This document shows positions 34,568-42,645 of a stretch of 64,000 nucleotides of DNA, piece after piece. The position numbers and the translations under genes are program-made. Positions within the stretch are counted from its first letter, which is position 1. Each line of letters starts with the position of its first letter. The notes beneath the pieces are model-generated. The model was not told where the DNA came from, searched no databases, and saw only the letters and a program-made list of their open reading frames with translations. This DNA is from Candidatus Dormiibacter inghamiae (GTDB lineage: Bacteria; Chloroflexota; Dormibacteria; Dormibacterales; Dormibacteraceae): assembly GCA_016464825.1 (NCBI GenBank), contig JAEKNQ010000019.1, forward strand, positions 186,001-250,000, in the 5' to 3' direction.

Positions 34568-34573
34568 TAGACT
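34568..34573 (+). promoter_or_regulatory. -10 box of gmd
   Basis: TAGACT, six bases before GTG 34580; identical to the box before the ferredoxin gene. Confidence 0.4.
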
Positions 34574-34579
34574 GGCAGC

Positions 34580-35608
34580 GTGGCCAAGGCAGCGCTTGTC
34601 ACCGGGATCACCGGGCAGGACGGGTCGTATCTGGCAGAACTGCTGCTGGGGAAGGGCTACGAAGTCCACGGCGTGATCCGCCGCTCCTCGAGTCTAAACC
34701 GGCAGCGCATCGATCATCTGCAACACGCCAACCCTCAACATCCCGAGACATCCCGGTTTGTCCTCCACTACGGCGACATGACCGACTCGGGTGGTCTCAA
34801 CCGGCTGGTCAAGCTTGTCAGGCCGGACGAGATCTACAACCTGGCTGCTCAGAGCCACGTGCACATCTCCTTCGATCAGCCTGAGTACACGGGAGATGCG
34901 GATGGTCTGGGAACGACGCGACTTCTGGAGGCGATCCGGACGGCCGGCCAGCCCACTCGGTTCTATCAGGCGTCGACCTCCGAGATGTTCGGCAGTACAC
35001 CGCCGCCGCAGAGTGAGACGACAGCCTTCCACCCCCGCAGCCCCTACGCTGCGGCGAAGGTCTATGCCCACTGGATGACTGTGAACTATCGGGAGGCGCA
35101 CGGCATCTATGCCTGCAGCGGCATTCTCTTCAATCACGAATCACCCCGCCGCGGCGAGAACTTCGTCACTCGCAAGGTCACCCGAGGCGTAGCCAAGATC
35201 GTCGCCGGGAAGGCTGATCATCTGTCACTGGGCAATCTTGACTCCCTGCGGGATTGGGGCCATGCGCGTGACTACGTGGAAGCGATGTGGCTGATGCTGC
35301 AGCAGGAGCTGCCTGACGACTTCGTGATTGCGACTGGAGTGGCTCGGACAGTGAAGGAGCTCGTGGAGACGGCCTTCGGCGCCGCGGGGCTGGACTGGGA
35401 GAGGTTTGTTCGGACCGATCCCGCCTACGTGCGTCCGGCGGAGGTGAACCATCTTCGTGGAGATCCCGGCAAGGCGAGCCGACAGCTCGGCTGGGAGCCG
35501 AAGACCAGCTTCGCCAGTCTGATCGCCGAGATGCTTGAATCCGATCTGCGGGCCGAGGGAGTGGATCCGAACACCGTTCTCAAGCCAACCTCGCGGGTGG
35601 CCTCCTAA
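34580..35608 (+). CDS. gmd: GDP-mannose 4,6-dehydratase
   Basis: 342-residue short-chain-dehydrogenase-fold enzyme that converts GDP-D-mannose to GDP-4-keto-6-deoxy-D-mannose, the precursor of rhamnose, fucose, perosamine and related sugars. Seen: NADP-binding [13 protein letters not shown] (8-20), [33 protein letters not shown] (catalytic Tyr and Lys), and [14 protein letters not shown]. The length matches the family. No reductase, epimerase or aminotransferase to finish the sugar is present in this window. It supplies donor sugar to the locus. Confidence 0.95.
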   Translation: MAKAALVTGITGQDGSYLAELLLGKGYEVHGVIRRSSSLNRQRIDHLQHANPQHPETSRFVLHYGDMTDSGGLNRLVKLVRPDEIYNLAAQSHVHISFDQPEYTGDADGLGTTRLLEAIRTAGQPTRFYQASTSEMFGSTPPPQSETTAFHPRSPYAAAKVYAHWMTVNYREAHGIYACSGILFNHESPRRGENFVTRKVTRGVAKIVAGKADHLSLGNLDSLRDWGHARDYVEAMWLMLQQELPDDFVIATGVARTVKELVETAFGAAGLDWERFVRTDPAYVRPAEVNHLRGDPGKASRQLGWEPKTSFASLIAEMLESDLRAEGVDPNTVLKPTSRVAS

Positions 35609-35637
35609 CCGAGAGCAGCTGCCGGGCAGAAAAGCGA

Positions 35638-37455
35638 TCAGTTCCCGGCGCGGGGGGTCCAGCCCGACCAGCTGGATGTGCGGTAGTTCTCGTACATGCC
35701 GTAGCCGCTGCCATTGACCCAGACGGTGGTGATCGGCCGCTGCTCCTGCGCAGCCACGGGGCTGGCCACTGTGATGCCGCCAAGCGAGTACCAAGCCGAC
35801 CAGTTGGGCTGAAGCGCATGCCAGACTGAGTTGTCCCCACCGCGGACGAATACGTCCAGCGCCCCCTGCGGCGTGGTGGTGACGGCCGGATCACCCTGGC
35901 TGTCGCCGGACGGGGCCGCCCCGAAAGCGAACCAGCTGGTCCAGCCGCCTGTGGCTGGCGAGAGCTGCCATTGGTGATAGAGCTGACGGTCGCTGCCGAG
36001 GACGAAGATCTCCAGCGTGCCCGAGCTGTTACGAGCGGCGCCAACCTTGCTCAATGACTGGCCGCCAAAGCTCTGCCAGGGCGCCCAGTCGTGGTTGGTG
36101 AGCCAGGTGTGATAGATGGCGCTGTCAGTGCCGACGCCAAACACCTCCAGATGGCCGTCGGCGTTCTGGCCGACGATGGGATCCTGGCTCAGGCTGCCGC
36201 CCAGAGAGGCCCAGCCCGACCAGCCGCCATTGGGCGTCAGCTGCCAGAGATGCCAGGGGCTGCCGTCGCGGCCGCGGACGAATACCTCCAGGCGGCCGTC
36301 CGGATTGCGCGCGGCGGCCGGTTGGCCGGTGAAGGCGACACCGGCGGGATTGGTGGCGAGCACTCCCCAGGCCGGCCAGGAAGGCTGCCAGGTGTGGTAG
36401 ACGGCGCCGTCGGAGCCGGTGGCGAAGACCTCGCCCCGACCGTCCTGGTTGAGCGCGGTCGCGGGCGCGGTGAGCATCGCAGGACCGCCTGAGGCAAGCA
36501 GCGACCAGCTGCCCCAGGCGCCCTCCCAGCTGTGGACGATGGCACCGCTCTGGCTCCTGCCGAACGCCTCCAGATGACCGTCCGGGTTGACCAGCAGCGA
36601 AGGCGAACCAGTGGCCGGCCCGAATGCGAAGGGATTGGTGCTGCCCGGGTCCTGCGGATTACCGGTGATCCAGACGTCCCCAACATCTGCGGGCCAGGGG
36701 TCGGCGCCGGGCCCGTTGTAGCCGTAAGGATCTATCGCAGTCCACGAACTGTTGATGTACAGACCGAAATGCAGGTGCGGGCCTGTGCTGTTGCCAGTGT
36801 TGCCGCTGATCGCTATCTGCTGGCCCCGGCCGACGTGCTGAGCCAATGAGACCTGCAATTGGGACAGGTGCGAGTAGCGGGTGCTGAAGCCGTTGCCATG
36901 GTCGATCAGGATCGAGATCCCGAAACCGTCATCCCAGGCCGCTTCCGTGACTGTCCCGTCGGCAGCGGCTAGCACAGGCTCATAGTTGAGGGCCACGTCC
37001 CAGCCGTTGTGCCCGTCATAGTAGATGTAGTCCCCGGCGCCCGGGTGGAGGGCGTAGCCGCGGCTGAAGGTCGGATCGCTGCCGTTGCTGCTGAGCGCTA
37101 CGTTGCCGTCAGTGTCACAAATGCGCCCGTCGACGCTGTAGTCGGGGTTGCAGTGGTCGAAGACTGAGGTGACCACGTGGCGGTGCCAGTAGGGCCGAGT
37201 CAGGAACGCCGCTACGCCGCCACTGGGCGCGCCGTTTGGCTTATTGCGCTGAGGATTGGGGTGAGCGATCTGATCGCTCGGCTTTGAGACGTGACCCGGG
37301 GGCGGGGGAGGAGCGGGATGCTCCGGTGGCCTGCCAATCGGAGTCGGGCTGGGCGCTGAGGAGGCAGAACCGGTCGAGAGCACGATCAGGCTTGCACTCA
37401 GGAGCAGCGGGATAGTCACTATCGTGCGAAGACGAGAGAACGAGCCCATGCTCAT
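35638..37455 (-). CDS. Secreted M23 metallopeptidase with PLL-like beta-propeller
   Basis: 605 residues. Signal peptide (about 1-34), Pro-rich linker (35-75), M23/LytM-type endopeptidase (about 130-265) with HNGWD (His and Asp zinc ligands), SHLSQ and the HLHFG motif. The C-terminal 328 residues form a PLL-like (fucose-lectin type) beta-propeller with repeats of the form DGRLEVFxRGxDG-x-x-x-HxWQ. That region is about 90% identical to the C-terminus of the GH18-like protein encoded immediately upstream. It probably binds a glycan and cleaves peptidoglycan cross-links of self or prey; the target is unknown. Start ATG 37455 lies 3 bases after the upstream stop; ATG 37449 is possible. Confidence 0.85.
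   Translation of the reverse strand: MSMGSFSRLRTIVTIPLLLSASLIVLSTGSASSAPSPTPIGRPPEHPAPPPPPGHVSKPSDQIAHPNPQRNKPNGAPSGGVAAFLTRPYWHRHVVTSVFDHCNPDYSVDGRICDTDGNVALSSNGSDPTFSRGYALHPGAGDYIYYDGHNGWDVALNYEPVLAAADGTVTEAAWDDGFGISILIDHGNGFSTRYSHLSQLQVSLAQHVGRGQQIAISGNTGNSTGPHLHFGLYINSSWTAIDPYGYNGPGADPWPADVGDVWITGNPQDPGSTNPFAFGPATGSPSLLVNPDGHLEAFGRSQSGAIVHSWEGAWGSWSLLASGGPAMLTAPATALNQDGRGEVFATGSDGAVYHTWQPSWPAWGVLATNPAGVAFTGQPAAARNPDGRLEVFVRGRDGSPWHLWQLTPNGGWSGWASLGGSLSQDPIVGQNADGHLEVFGVGTDSAIYHTWLTNHDWAPWQSFGGQSLSKVGAARNSSGTLEIFVLGSDRQLYHQWQLSPATGGWTSWFAFGAAPSGDSQGDPAVTTTPQGALDVFVRGGDNSVWHALQPNWSAWYSLGGITVASPVAAQEQRPITTVWVNGSGYGMYENYRTSSWSGWTPRAGN
35641..36624. repeat. 984-bp direct repeat, copy A (lectin domain coding)
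   Basis: Encodes the last 328 residues of the M23 protein. The partner copy is 37462-38445 in the same orientation. By-eye protein alignment gives about 32 differences in 328 residues and no gaps; DNA identity looks close to 90%. Confidence 0.85.
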
Positions 37456-37458
37456 GAC

Positions 37459-39813
37459 TCAGTTACCGCCGCGCGGGATCCAGCCCGACCAGTTGGATGT
37501 GCGGTAGTTCTCGTACATGCCGTAGTTGCTGCCGTTGACCCAGACGGTGGTGATCGGCCGCTGCTCCTGTGCTGCCACAGGGCTCGCCACAGTGACGCCG
37601 CCAAGCGAGTACCAAGCCGACCAGTTGGGCTGCGTGGCGTGCCAGACCGCGTTGTCGCCGCCGCGGAGGAAGACGTCCAGCGGTCCCTGAGGCGTCGTGG
37701 TGACAGCCGGATCGCCCTGGCCGCCGCCGGGTGGAGCCGGCCCGAACCCTGCCCAGCCAGCCCAGCCGCCATTGGCCGGCGAGAGCTGCCATTGGTGGTA
37801 GAGCTGGCGGTCGCTGCCGAGGACGAAGATCTCCAGCGTGCCCGAGCTGTTGCGAGCGGCACCAACCTTGCTCAATGACTGGCCACCGAAGCTCTGCCAG
37901 GGCGCCCAGTCGTGGTTGGTGAGCCAGGTGTGATAGACGGCGCTGTCGGTGCCTACGCCAAACACCTCCAGATGGCCGTCAGCGTTCTGGCCGACGGTGG
38001 GATCCTGGGTCAGGCTGCCACCCAGAGAGGTCCAGCCCGACCAGCCGCCGTTGGGCGTCACCTGCCAGACATGCCAGGGGCTGCCGTCGCGGCCGCGGGC
38101 GAATACCTCCAGGCGGCCGTCCGGATTGCGCGCGGCGGCCGGTTGGCCAGTGAAGGCGACACCGGCCGGATTGGTGGCGAGCACTCCCCAGCCAGGCCAG
38201 CCAGGCTGCCAGGTGTGGTAGATGGCGCCGTCGGAGCCGGTGGCGAACACCTCGCCCCGGCCGTCCTGGTTGAGCGCGGTGGCGGGCGCGGTGAGCATGG
38301 CAGGACCGCCTGAGGCGAGCAGTGGCCAGCTGCCCCAGACGCTTTCCCAGCTGTGGACGATGGCACCGCTCTGACTCCTTCCGAAGGCCTCCAGATGGCC
38401 GTCAGCGTTCACCAGCAGCGAAGGCGAACCGGTGGCCGGGCCGAATCGCAGGGTCTGGCCGCGGAAGTGGCTGGCCAAGGCGCTCCACAGCTCAGCAGCG
38501 CCACCGCCGTAGTCGAGGGTGAACATGCCCGCGCCACGGAAGTTGCGCTGGTTGACGAGGTCATACTTGTAGCTCAGCGACAGTGGGTCGTCCCAGTACT
38601 CCTCCCGCCAGCAGCCGGCGTAGTCACTGCTGAAGCTCGCCCAGGGATCCTGGCCCGCGGGATCGAGAGCGTCGCGGCGCACGCCGCTCCAACTGTGGAT
38701 CTTGGGATCGCCGGGGTAGCTCTGGATGGTGAGGTACGAATCCGCGCCGAAGTTGCCCCGGCTCTGGGCGTTGGGCGGGGGGTTGGGGTCGACGCATGCC
38801 TTGTGCCCGTAGTAGGGAAAGCCCAGGATCACCTTGCTCGCCCACGGCGCATAGTCGTTCGCCGCCCGGGTGACGTTCCAGGGATACGCGTTCTGAGGAT
38901 TATTGCCCACCGGGGCGACAGCTCCCAAACAGCTGGAGCAGGGTCCGTTGGAGATGTCCATGTCGTAGGCCATCACGAAGATGCTGTCCACGATCTGGGC
39001 CAGTGCGGGAATGTCGAAGAAGCCGCCGCCCTCGGGCGCTCCCGCATAGGCGTCGATGGAGAGGTAGCCCAGTCCCCGGTTCTTGAACGCCTGCGCCAGC
39101 TGATTGATCTTGGCGGGCAGACTCTGGCCGTCCGGACAGTTGCCGCTGTTAACGCCCTCGTAGTCAAGGTTCACGCCGTCGGCGCCGAGGAGATTGGCGG
39201 CTGTCTGGTTGACGGTGTTCTGGATGCTGCCGGCGCTGAGCGTGCTGCACAGCGTGGCTTGGTCATGCGCTGTCAGACTCACCACCACCCGAACGCCGTT
39301 CTGATGGGCTGTGTTGAGGAGCCCACTGGCGGTGCCCGAGTGCCACACGTTCCAACCGGTGTTGCCCTGGGCTAGGCTGCCGTCAGCGTTCACCGCCAGA
39401 CCGAAGTAGGCGACTGTGGAGAGCAGCGAGAAGTCCCAGGTGGTGTAGCCGACGCCAGGGTCGCCGACATTGCCGGCGTTCACGAAGCCGAAGACCTCGC
39501 GTTGGAGGCTGCTGCCGGCAGCGATGGCGCCGCCCTGGGGCTTGAGCGGTCGCACGGCATTGCGCGGCGGTAGGGGAGTCCCAGGCTGCCTGACCGCGGA
39601 CTCCAGGGCAGCGGTGATGGCCGGCTTGGTGGCGTCCGGTCCGGGTCTGGCGACAGGTTTGCTCGTCGTCTGGCCCGGCATGGGGACCTGGCCGCGAGAC
39701 GGCTCGCCGGCCGGTGGCGGTGCCGCGGCCGCGTCAAGAAGCGTGAGAGAGAGGAATAGGAAAAGCCCTGCCTTGGCAATGGCGGACCGTACCCCCCAGC
39801 GGTACAGGGTCAT
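37459..39813 (-). CDS. Secreted GH18-like glycosidase with PLL-like beta-propeller
   Basis: 784 residues. Signal peptide (1-31), Pro-rich linker (32-95), GH18 catalytic barrel (about 105-450), then the 328-residue propeller shared with the M23 protein. The GH18 site reads DGVNLDYE (212-219): the last Asp and the catalytic Glu219 are present, but the middle Asp of the usual DxxDxDxE is Asn215. VMAYDMD near residue 290 fits the substrate-assisted Tyr motif. The substrate could be chitin-like or peptidoglycan GlcNAc polymers, or the motif change may mean a spore-type SleL activity. ATG 39813 has a good promoter 17-45 bases upstream. Confidence 0.82.
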   Translation of the reverse strand: MTLYRWGVRSAIAKAGLFLFLSLTLLDAAAAPPPAGEPSRGQVPMPGQTTSKPVARPGPDATKPAITAALESAVRQPGTPLPPRNAVRPLKPQGGAIAAGSSLQREVFGFVNAGNVGDPGVGYTTWDFSLLSTVAYFGLAVNADGSLAQGNTGWNVWHSGTASGLLNTAHQNGVRVVVSLTAHDQATLCSTLSAGSIQNTVNQTAANLLGADGVNLDYEGVNSGNCPDGQSLPAKINQLAQAFKNRGLGYLSIDAYAGAPEGGGFFDIPALAQIVDSIFVMAYDMDISNGPCSSCLGAVAPVGNNPQNAYPWNVTRAANDYAPWASKVILGFPYYGHKACVDPNPPPNAQSRGNFGADSYLTIQSYPGDPKIHSWSGVRRDALDPAGQDPWASFSSDYAGCWREEYWDDPLSLSYKYDLVNQRNFRGAGMFTLDYGGGAAELWSALASHFRGQTLRFGPATGSPSLLVNADGHLEAFGRSQSGAIVHSWESVWGSWPLLASGGPAMLTAPATALNQDGRGEVFATGSDGAIYHTWQPGWPGWGVLATNPAGVAFTGQPAAARNPDGRLEVFARGRDGSPWHVWQVTPNGGWSGWTSLGGSLTQDPTVGQNADGHLEVFGVGTDSAVYHTWLTNHDWAPWQSFGGQSLSKVGAARNSSGTLEIFVLGSDRQLYHQWQLSPANGGWAGWAGFGPAPPGGGQGDPAVTTTPQGPLDVFLRGGDNAVWHATQPNWSAWYSLGGVTVASPVAAQEQRPITTVWVNGSNYGMYENYRTSNWSGWIPRGGN
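37462..38445. repeat. 984-bp direct repeat, copy B (lectin domain coding)
   Basis: Encodes the last 328 residues of the GH18-like protein. It pairs with 35641-36624. Spacing between copies is 1.8 kb, so recombination could delete the M23 catalytic part and leave a hybrid gene. Confidence 0.85.
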
Positions 39814-39830
39814 TTGGCGGTGCGAGCGGC

Positions 39831-39860
39831 ACTCTACCGCGGACCGCCAACCTACGTCAA
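39831..39860 (-). promoter_or_regulatory. Promoter of the GH18-M23 operon
   Basis: TTGACG (39860-39855) and TAGAGT (39836-39831) are spaced 18 bases on the minus strand. The leader is about 10 bases and lacks a clear ribosome-binding site. Confidence 0.55.
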
Positions 39861-39947
39861 GTTGCCAGCCTGTGCGACGTAAGCAGCCACGAGGCAGCGA
39901 GCTCGGCTGGCTGCACTGCCGCGGCGCCAATCCGGAACAATTGAGGG

Positions 39948-41096
39948 ATGGCCCCGCCCCGCTTCATCAACCTTGGCTGCCGCACCAATGCCGCGGAGAC
40001 CGACGAGCTGGCCTCAGTCCTCCAGGACGCTGAGAACGTCGTGGTCGTTAACTCCTGCACAGTGACGCGAGCCGCTGACCGGGAGACCCGCAAGGCCGTG
40101 GCGCGAGCCCGCCGGGAGCAGCCGGAGGCGGCACTGCTGCTCATGGGTTGCTACGTCGACGCCCACCCGGGCGACTCACTGGGTGCCGACCTGGTGGCGC
40201 CCAACCGCTGGAAGCAGGCAGTGGAGAACGAGGCGCCGGAGGAGCCGCCCGGCACGAGGCGCTCACGCTACGTGCTCAAGGTGCAGGATGGCTGCGACAA
40301 CCGCTGCACCTTCTGCATCGTCTGGCAGGCTCGCGGCCGCTCGATCTCGCGAGTTCTGCCCTACCTGGAGCAGCGTGCTCGTCGCGCCGCCGAGGCAGGG
40401 TACCGCGAGATAGTTCTAACAGGCATCGATCTGGGCTCCTACCGTGGCGGCCTCGCAGCGTTGGTGGCGCGGCTGCTGGATGCTGCGGCGCCAGCCCGGA
40501 TCCGCCTCTCCTCCATCGATCCTTCCCACGTCGACGCGGATCTGGCCCGCCTCTTCGAGCATCCGCGTCTCTGCCCGCACCTGCACCTGCCGCTCCAGTC
40601 CGGCTCCGATGGGGTCCTGGCGCGGATGCGGCGGCGCTATGACCTAGGCACCTTCGAGCGGGCTGTGGCCATGGTGCGTCAGGTCCAGCCTGACCTCGCC
40701 CTGACCGGGGACGTGATGGTCGGTTTTCCCGGCGAAACGGAGGCGGACTTCGAAGCCACGCTGGCAGCCATCGAACGCGCCGGCTTCATGGACCTGCACG
40801 TGTTCCGGTACTCCCCCCGGCCGCGCACGGCGGCGGTGCGCTACTCCGACGCCGCTCCAGTCGCGGTCGCCCGGGACCGCTCGCGCTGCACCATCGAGCT
40901 GGGCAAGCGCCTGCATGCGCAGTACGAGGGCAGCTGGGCAGGCCGCGAGGTGGACGCGATCTGGGATCGTGAGAGGGACGGCCTGATCCGGGGCGTCGCC
41001 GAGAACTACCTCACGGTCACCGCTCCCGCCGCAGGCCGCCGCCCCGGCGAGTTGGAGAGACTGCCGTTTCGTCCTCCCAGTGTCCGCGAACCATGA
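39948..41096 (+). CDS. mtaB: tRNA (t6A37) methylthiotransferase MtaB
   Basis: 382-residue radical-SAM enzyme that adds a methylthio group to t6A37 of tRNA. Seen: N-terminal UPF0004 domain with three cluster cysteines (LGCRTN, NSCTVT, MGCYVD), then CDNRCTFCIV (radical-SAM CxxxCxxC), the signature LTGIDLGSY, and LHLPLQSGSD. GIDLGSY and the short TRAM-like tail place it with MtaB rather than MiaB or RimO. ATG 39948; its stop overlaps the start of the sulfatase gene (ATGA). Confidence 0.88.
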   Translation: MAPPRFINLGCRTNAAETDELASVLQDAENVVVVNSCTVTRAADRETRKAVARARREQPEAALLLMGCYVDAHPGDSLGADLVAPNRWKQAVENEAPEEPPGTRRSRYVLKVQDGCDNRCTFCIVWQARGRSISRVLPYLEQRARRAAEAGYREIVLTGIDLGSYRGGLAALVARLLDAAAPARIRLSSIDPSHVDADLARLFEHPRLCPHLHLPLQSGSDGVLARMRRRYDLGTFERAVAMVRQVQPDLALTGDVMVGFPGETEADFEATLAAIERAGFMDLHVFRYSPRPRTAAVRYSDAAPVAVARDRSRCTIELGKRLHAQYEGSWAGREVDAIWDRERDGLIRGVAENYLTVTAPAAGRRPGELERLPFRPPSVREP

Positions 41097-42556
41097 TGGC
41101 GCGCGTGCTTGCAGTGGCTGTCCTGTTGGCGCTCGCGTCTTGCAGCCAGCCCACCGGGGTCGCGACCACGACGCCCACGCCGGTCGGGCACCCCAACATC
41201 GTTTTCGTATTGACTGACGATCTGTCCTGGAACCTTGTCGATCGCATGCCACATGTGAAGCAGCTGATGCAGCAGGGCGTCACGTTCGATCACTATTACG
41301 TGACCGATTCGCTCTGCTGCCCTTCGCGTTCCTCCATCTTCAAGGGCCAATTCCCCCACAACACTGGCATCTTCACGAACGGCGGCCCCGACGGCGGCTT
41401 TGTGGAGTTCTATAGACGCGGGGAGCAGAACTCGGCAGTCAACACTTGGCTCCACTCGGGCGGGTACCGGACCGCCATGATGGGCAAGTACCTGAACGGG
41501 TACCTGGAGGTCCCCGACCCGCCCAGAACATACGTGCCGCCTGGTTGGGACGAGTGGGACGTAGGTGGCAACGGCTATCCCCAGTACGACTACGACCTCA
41601 ACCTAAACGGCCAGATCGTCCATTACGGCGCTTCCCAAGCCGACTACCTGACCGACGTCATCGCCAGCAGTGGCCAGCAGTTCATCCAGACGTCGACCAG
41701 GGCCGGCAAGCCCTTCTTCCTCGAGCTCGCAACCTTTGCGCCTCACGCACCCTACACGCCACCCAAGCGTTATCTGGGGAAGTTGGGCGGTATCTCCTAC
41801 CCGAAGACCCCAGCCTACGATGCCCAGGATCTCAACGCGCCCAGGTGGCGGGCGGCCGCGCCTCCGTTGACCCCGAAGGAGCATGACACCGTGAGAGCCG
41901 ATTACGAGAAGCGGGTCGAGGCCGACCTCGCCGTCGACGACCTCATCGGCAACTTGGAGAAGACGTTGCGGGAGACAAACCAACTCCAGAACACGTATTT
42001 TGTATTCAGCTCCGACAACGGCTATCACATGGGCGAGCACCGCCTCCATGAGGGCAAGCAGACGGCCTTCGACACTGACATCAACGTGCCTCTGGTGATC
42101 AGCGGCCCGGGCGTCCCCCGGGGCCTCACTCAGCACCAGCTCGTGATGAACATCGACCTCGCCCCGACCTTCGCTCGTCTCGGCGGCGTCGCCGAGACGG
42201 GTGTGGATGGTGTCTCGCTCCTCCCGCTGCTGCGATCGAACGGCTCGCCGGCCTGGCGGCAGGCCGCGCTGATCGAGCACCATGGTCCCAACGCCTCGCC
42301 GAACGACCCTGATTACACACGATTTCGCAATGAGGATCCACCCTCATACAACGCCCTCCGGACCTCTCAGTTCACGTACGTGGAGTACCTCAACGCTCAG
42401 CAGCAGCCGGTTTACAACGAGATCTATGACGACCAGAAGGATCCGTATCAGTTGAGCAACCTGGCTGGTTCGGCGGACCCGGCCATTCAGCGCCAACTTC
42501 ACGCACTGCTTCAGAAGCTGACAGCCTGCCACGGCGCCGACTGTTTCGTGACCTGA
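41093..42556 (+). CDS. Sulfatase lipoprotein (formylglycine-dependent)
   Basis: 487-residue secreted sulfate ester hydrolase of the arylsulfatase / N-acetylglucosamine-6-sulfatase group. Seen: lipobox LALASC (12-17), metal-binding VLTDD (39-43), formylglycine motif CCPSRSS with Cys75 as the residue converted by formylglycine-generating enzyme, GKYLNGY, HAPY, and the second metal site SSDNGYHMGEH. No maturation enzyme gene is in the window. It shares a start/stop overlap with mtaB, though the functions are unrelated. An arylsulfotransferase gene lies convergently 90 bases away. Confidence 0.9.
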   Translation: MMARVLAVAVLLALASCSQPTGVATTTPTPVGHPNIVFVLTDDLSWNLVDRMPHVKQLMQQGVTFDHYYVTDSLCCPSRSSIFKGQFPHNTGIFTNGGPDGGFVEFYRRGEQNSAVNTWLHSGGYRTAMMGKYLNGYLEVPDPPRTYVPPGWDEWDVGGNGYPQYDYDLNLNGQIVHYGASQADYLTDVIASSGQQFIQTSTRAGKPFFLELATFAPHAPYTPPKRYLGKLGGISYPKTPAYDAQDLNAPRWRAAAPPLTPKEHDTVRADYEKRVEADLAVDDLIGNLEKTLRETNQLQNTYFVFSSDNGYHMGEHRLHEGKQTAFDTDINVPLVISGPGVPRGLTQHQLVMNIDLAPTFARLGGVAETGVDGVSLLPLLRSNGSPAWRQAALIEHHGPNASPNDPDYTRFRNEDPPSYNALRTSQFTYVEYLNAQQQPVYNEIYDDQKDPYQLSNLAGSADPAIQRQLHALLQKLTACHGADCFVT

Positions 42557-42645
42557 TTCAAAGGGACCCAGCAGCGCCCTCAGAAACCGTCGACTCCCTA
42601 GACGAATTGCAAGGCCGTAGGCGCCCCGGACGATCGCTTATCGGG

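Noticed and set aside
35641-38445. The 984-bp repeat as a transposon or assembly duplication
   Set aside because: Boundaries match a protein domain and the copies differ at about 10% of residues, so it is a true domain duplication.
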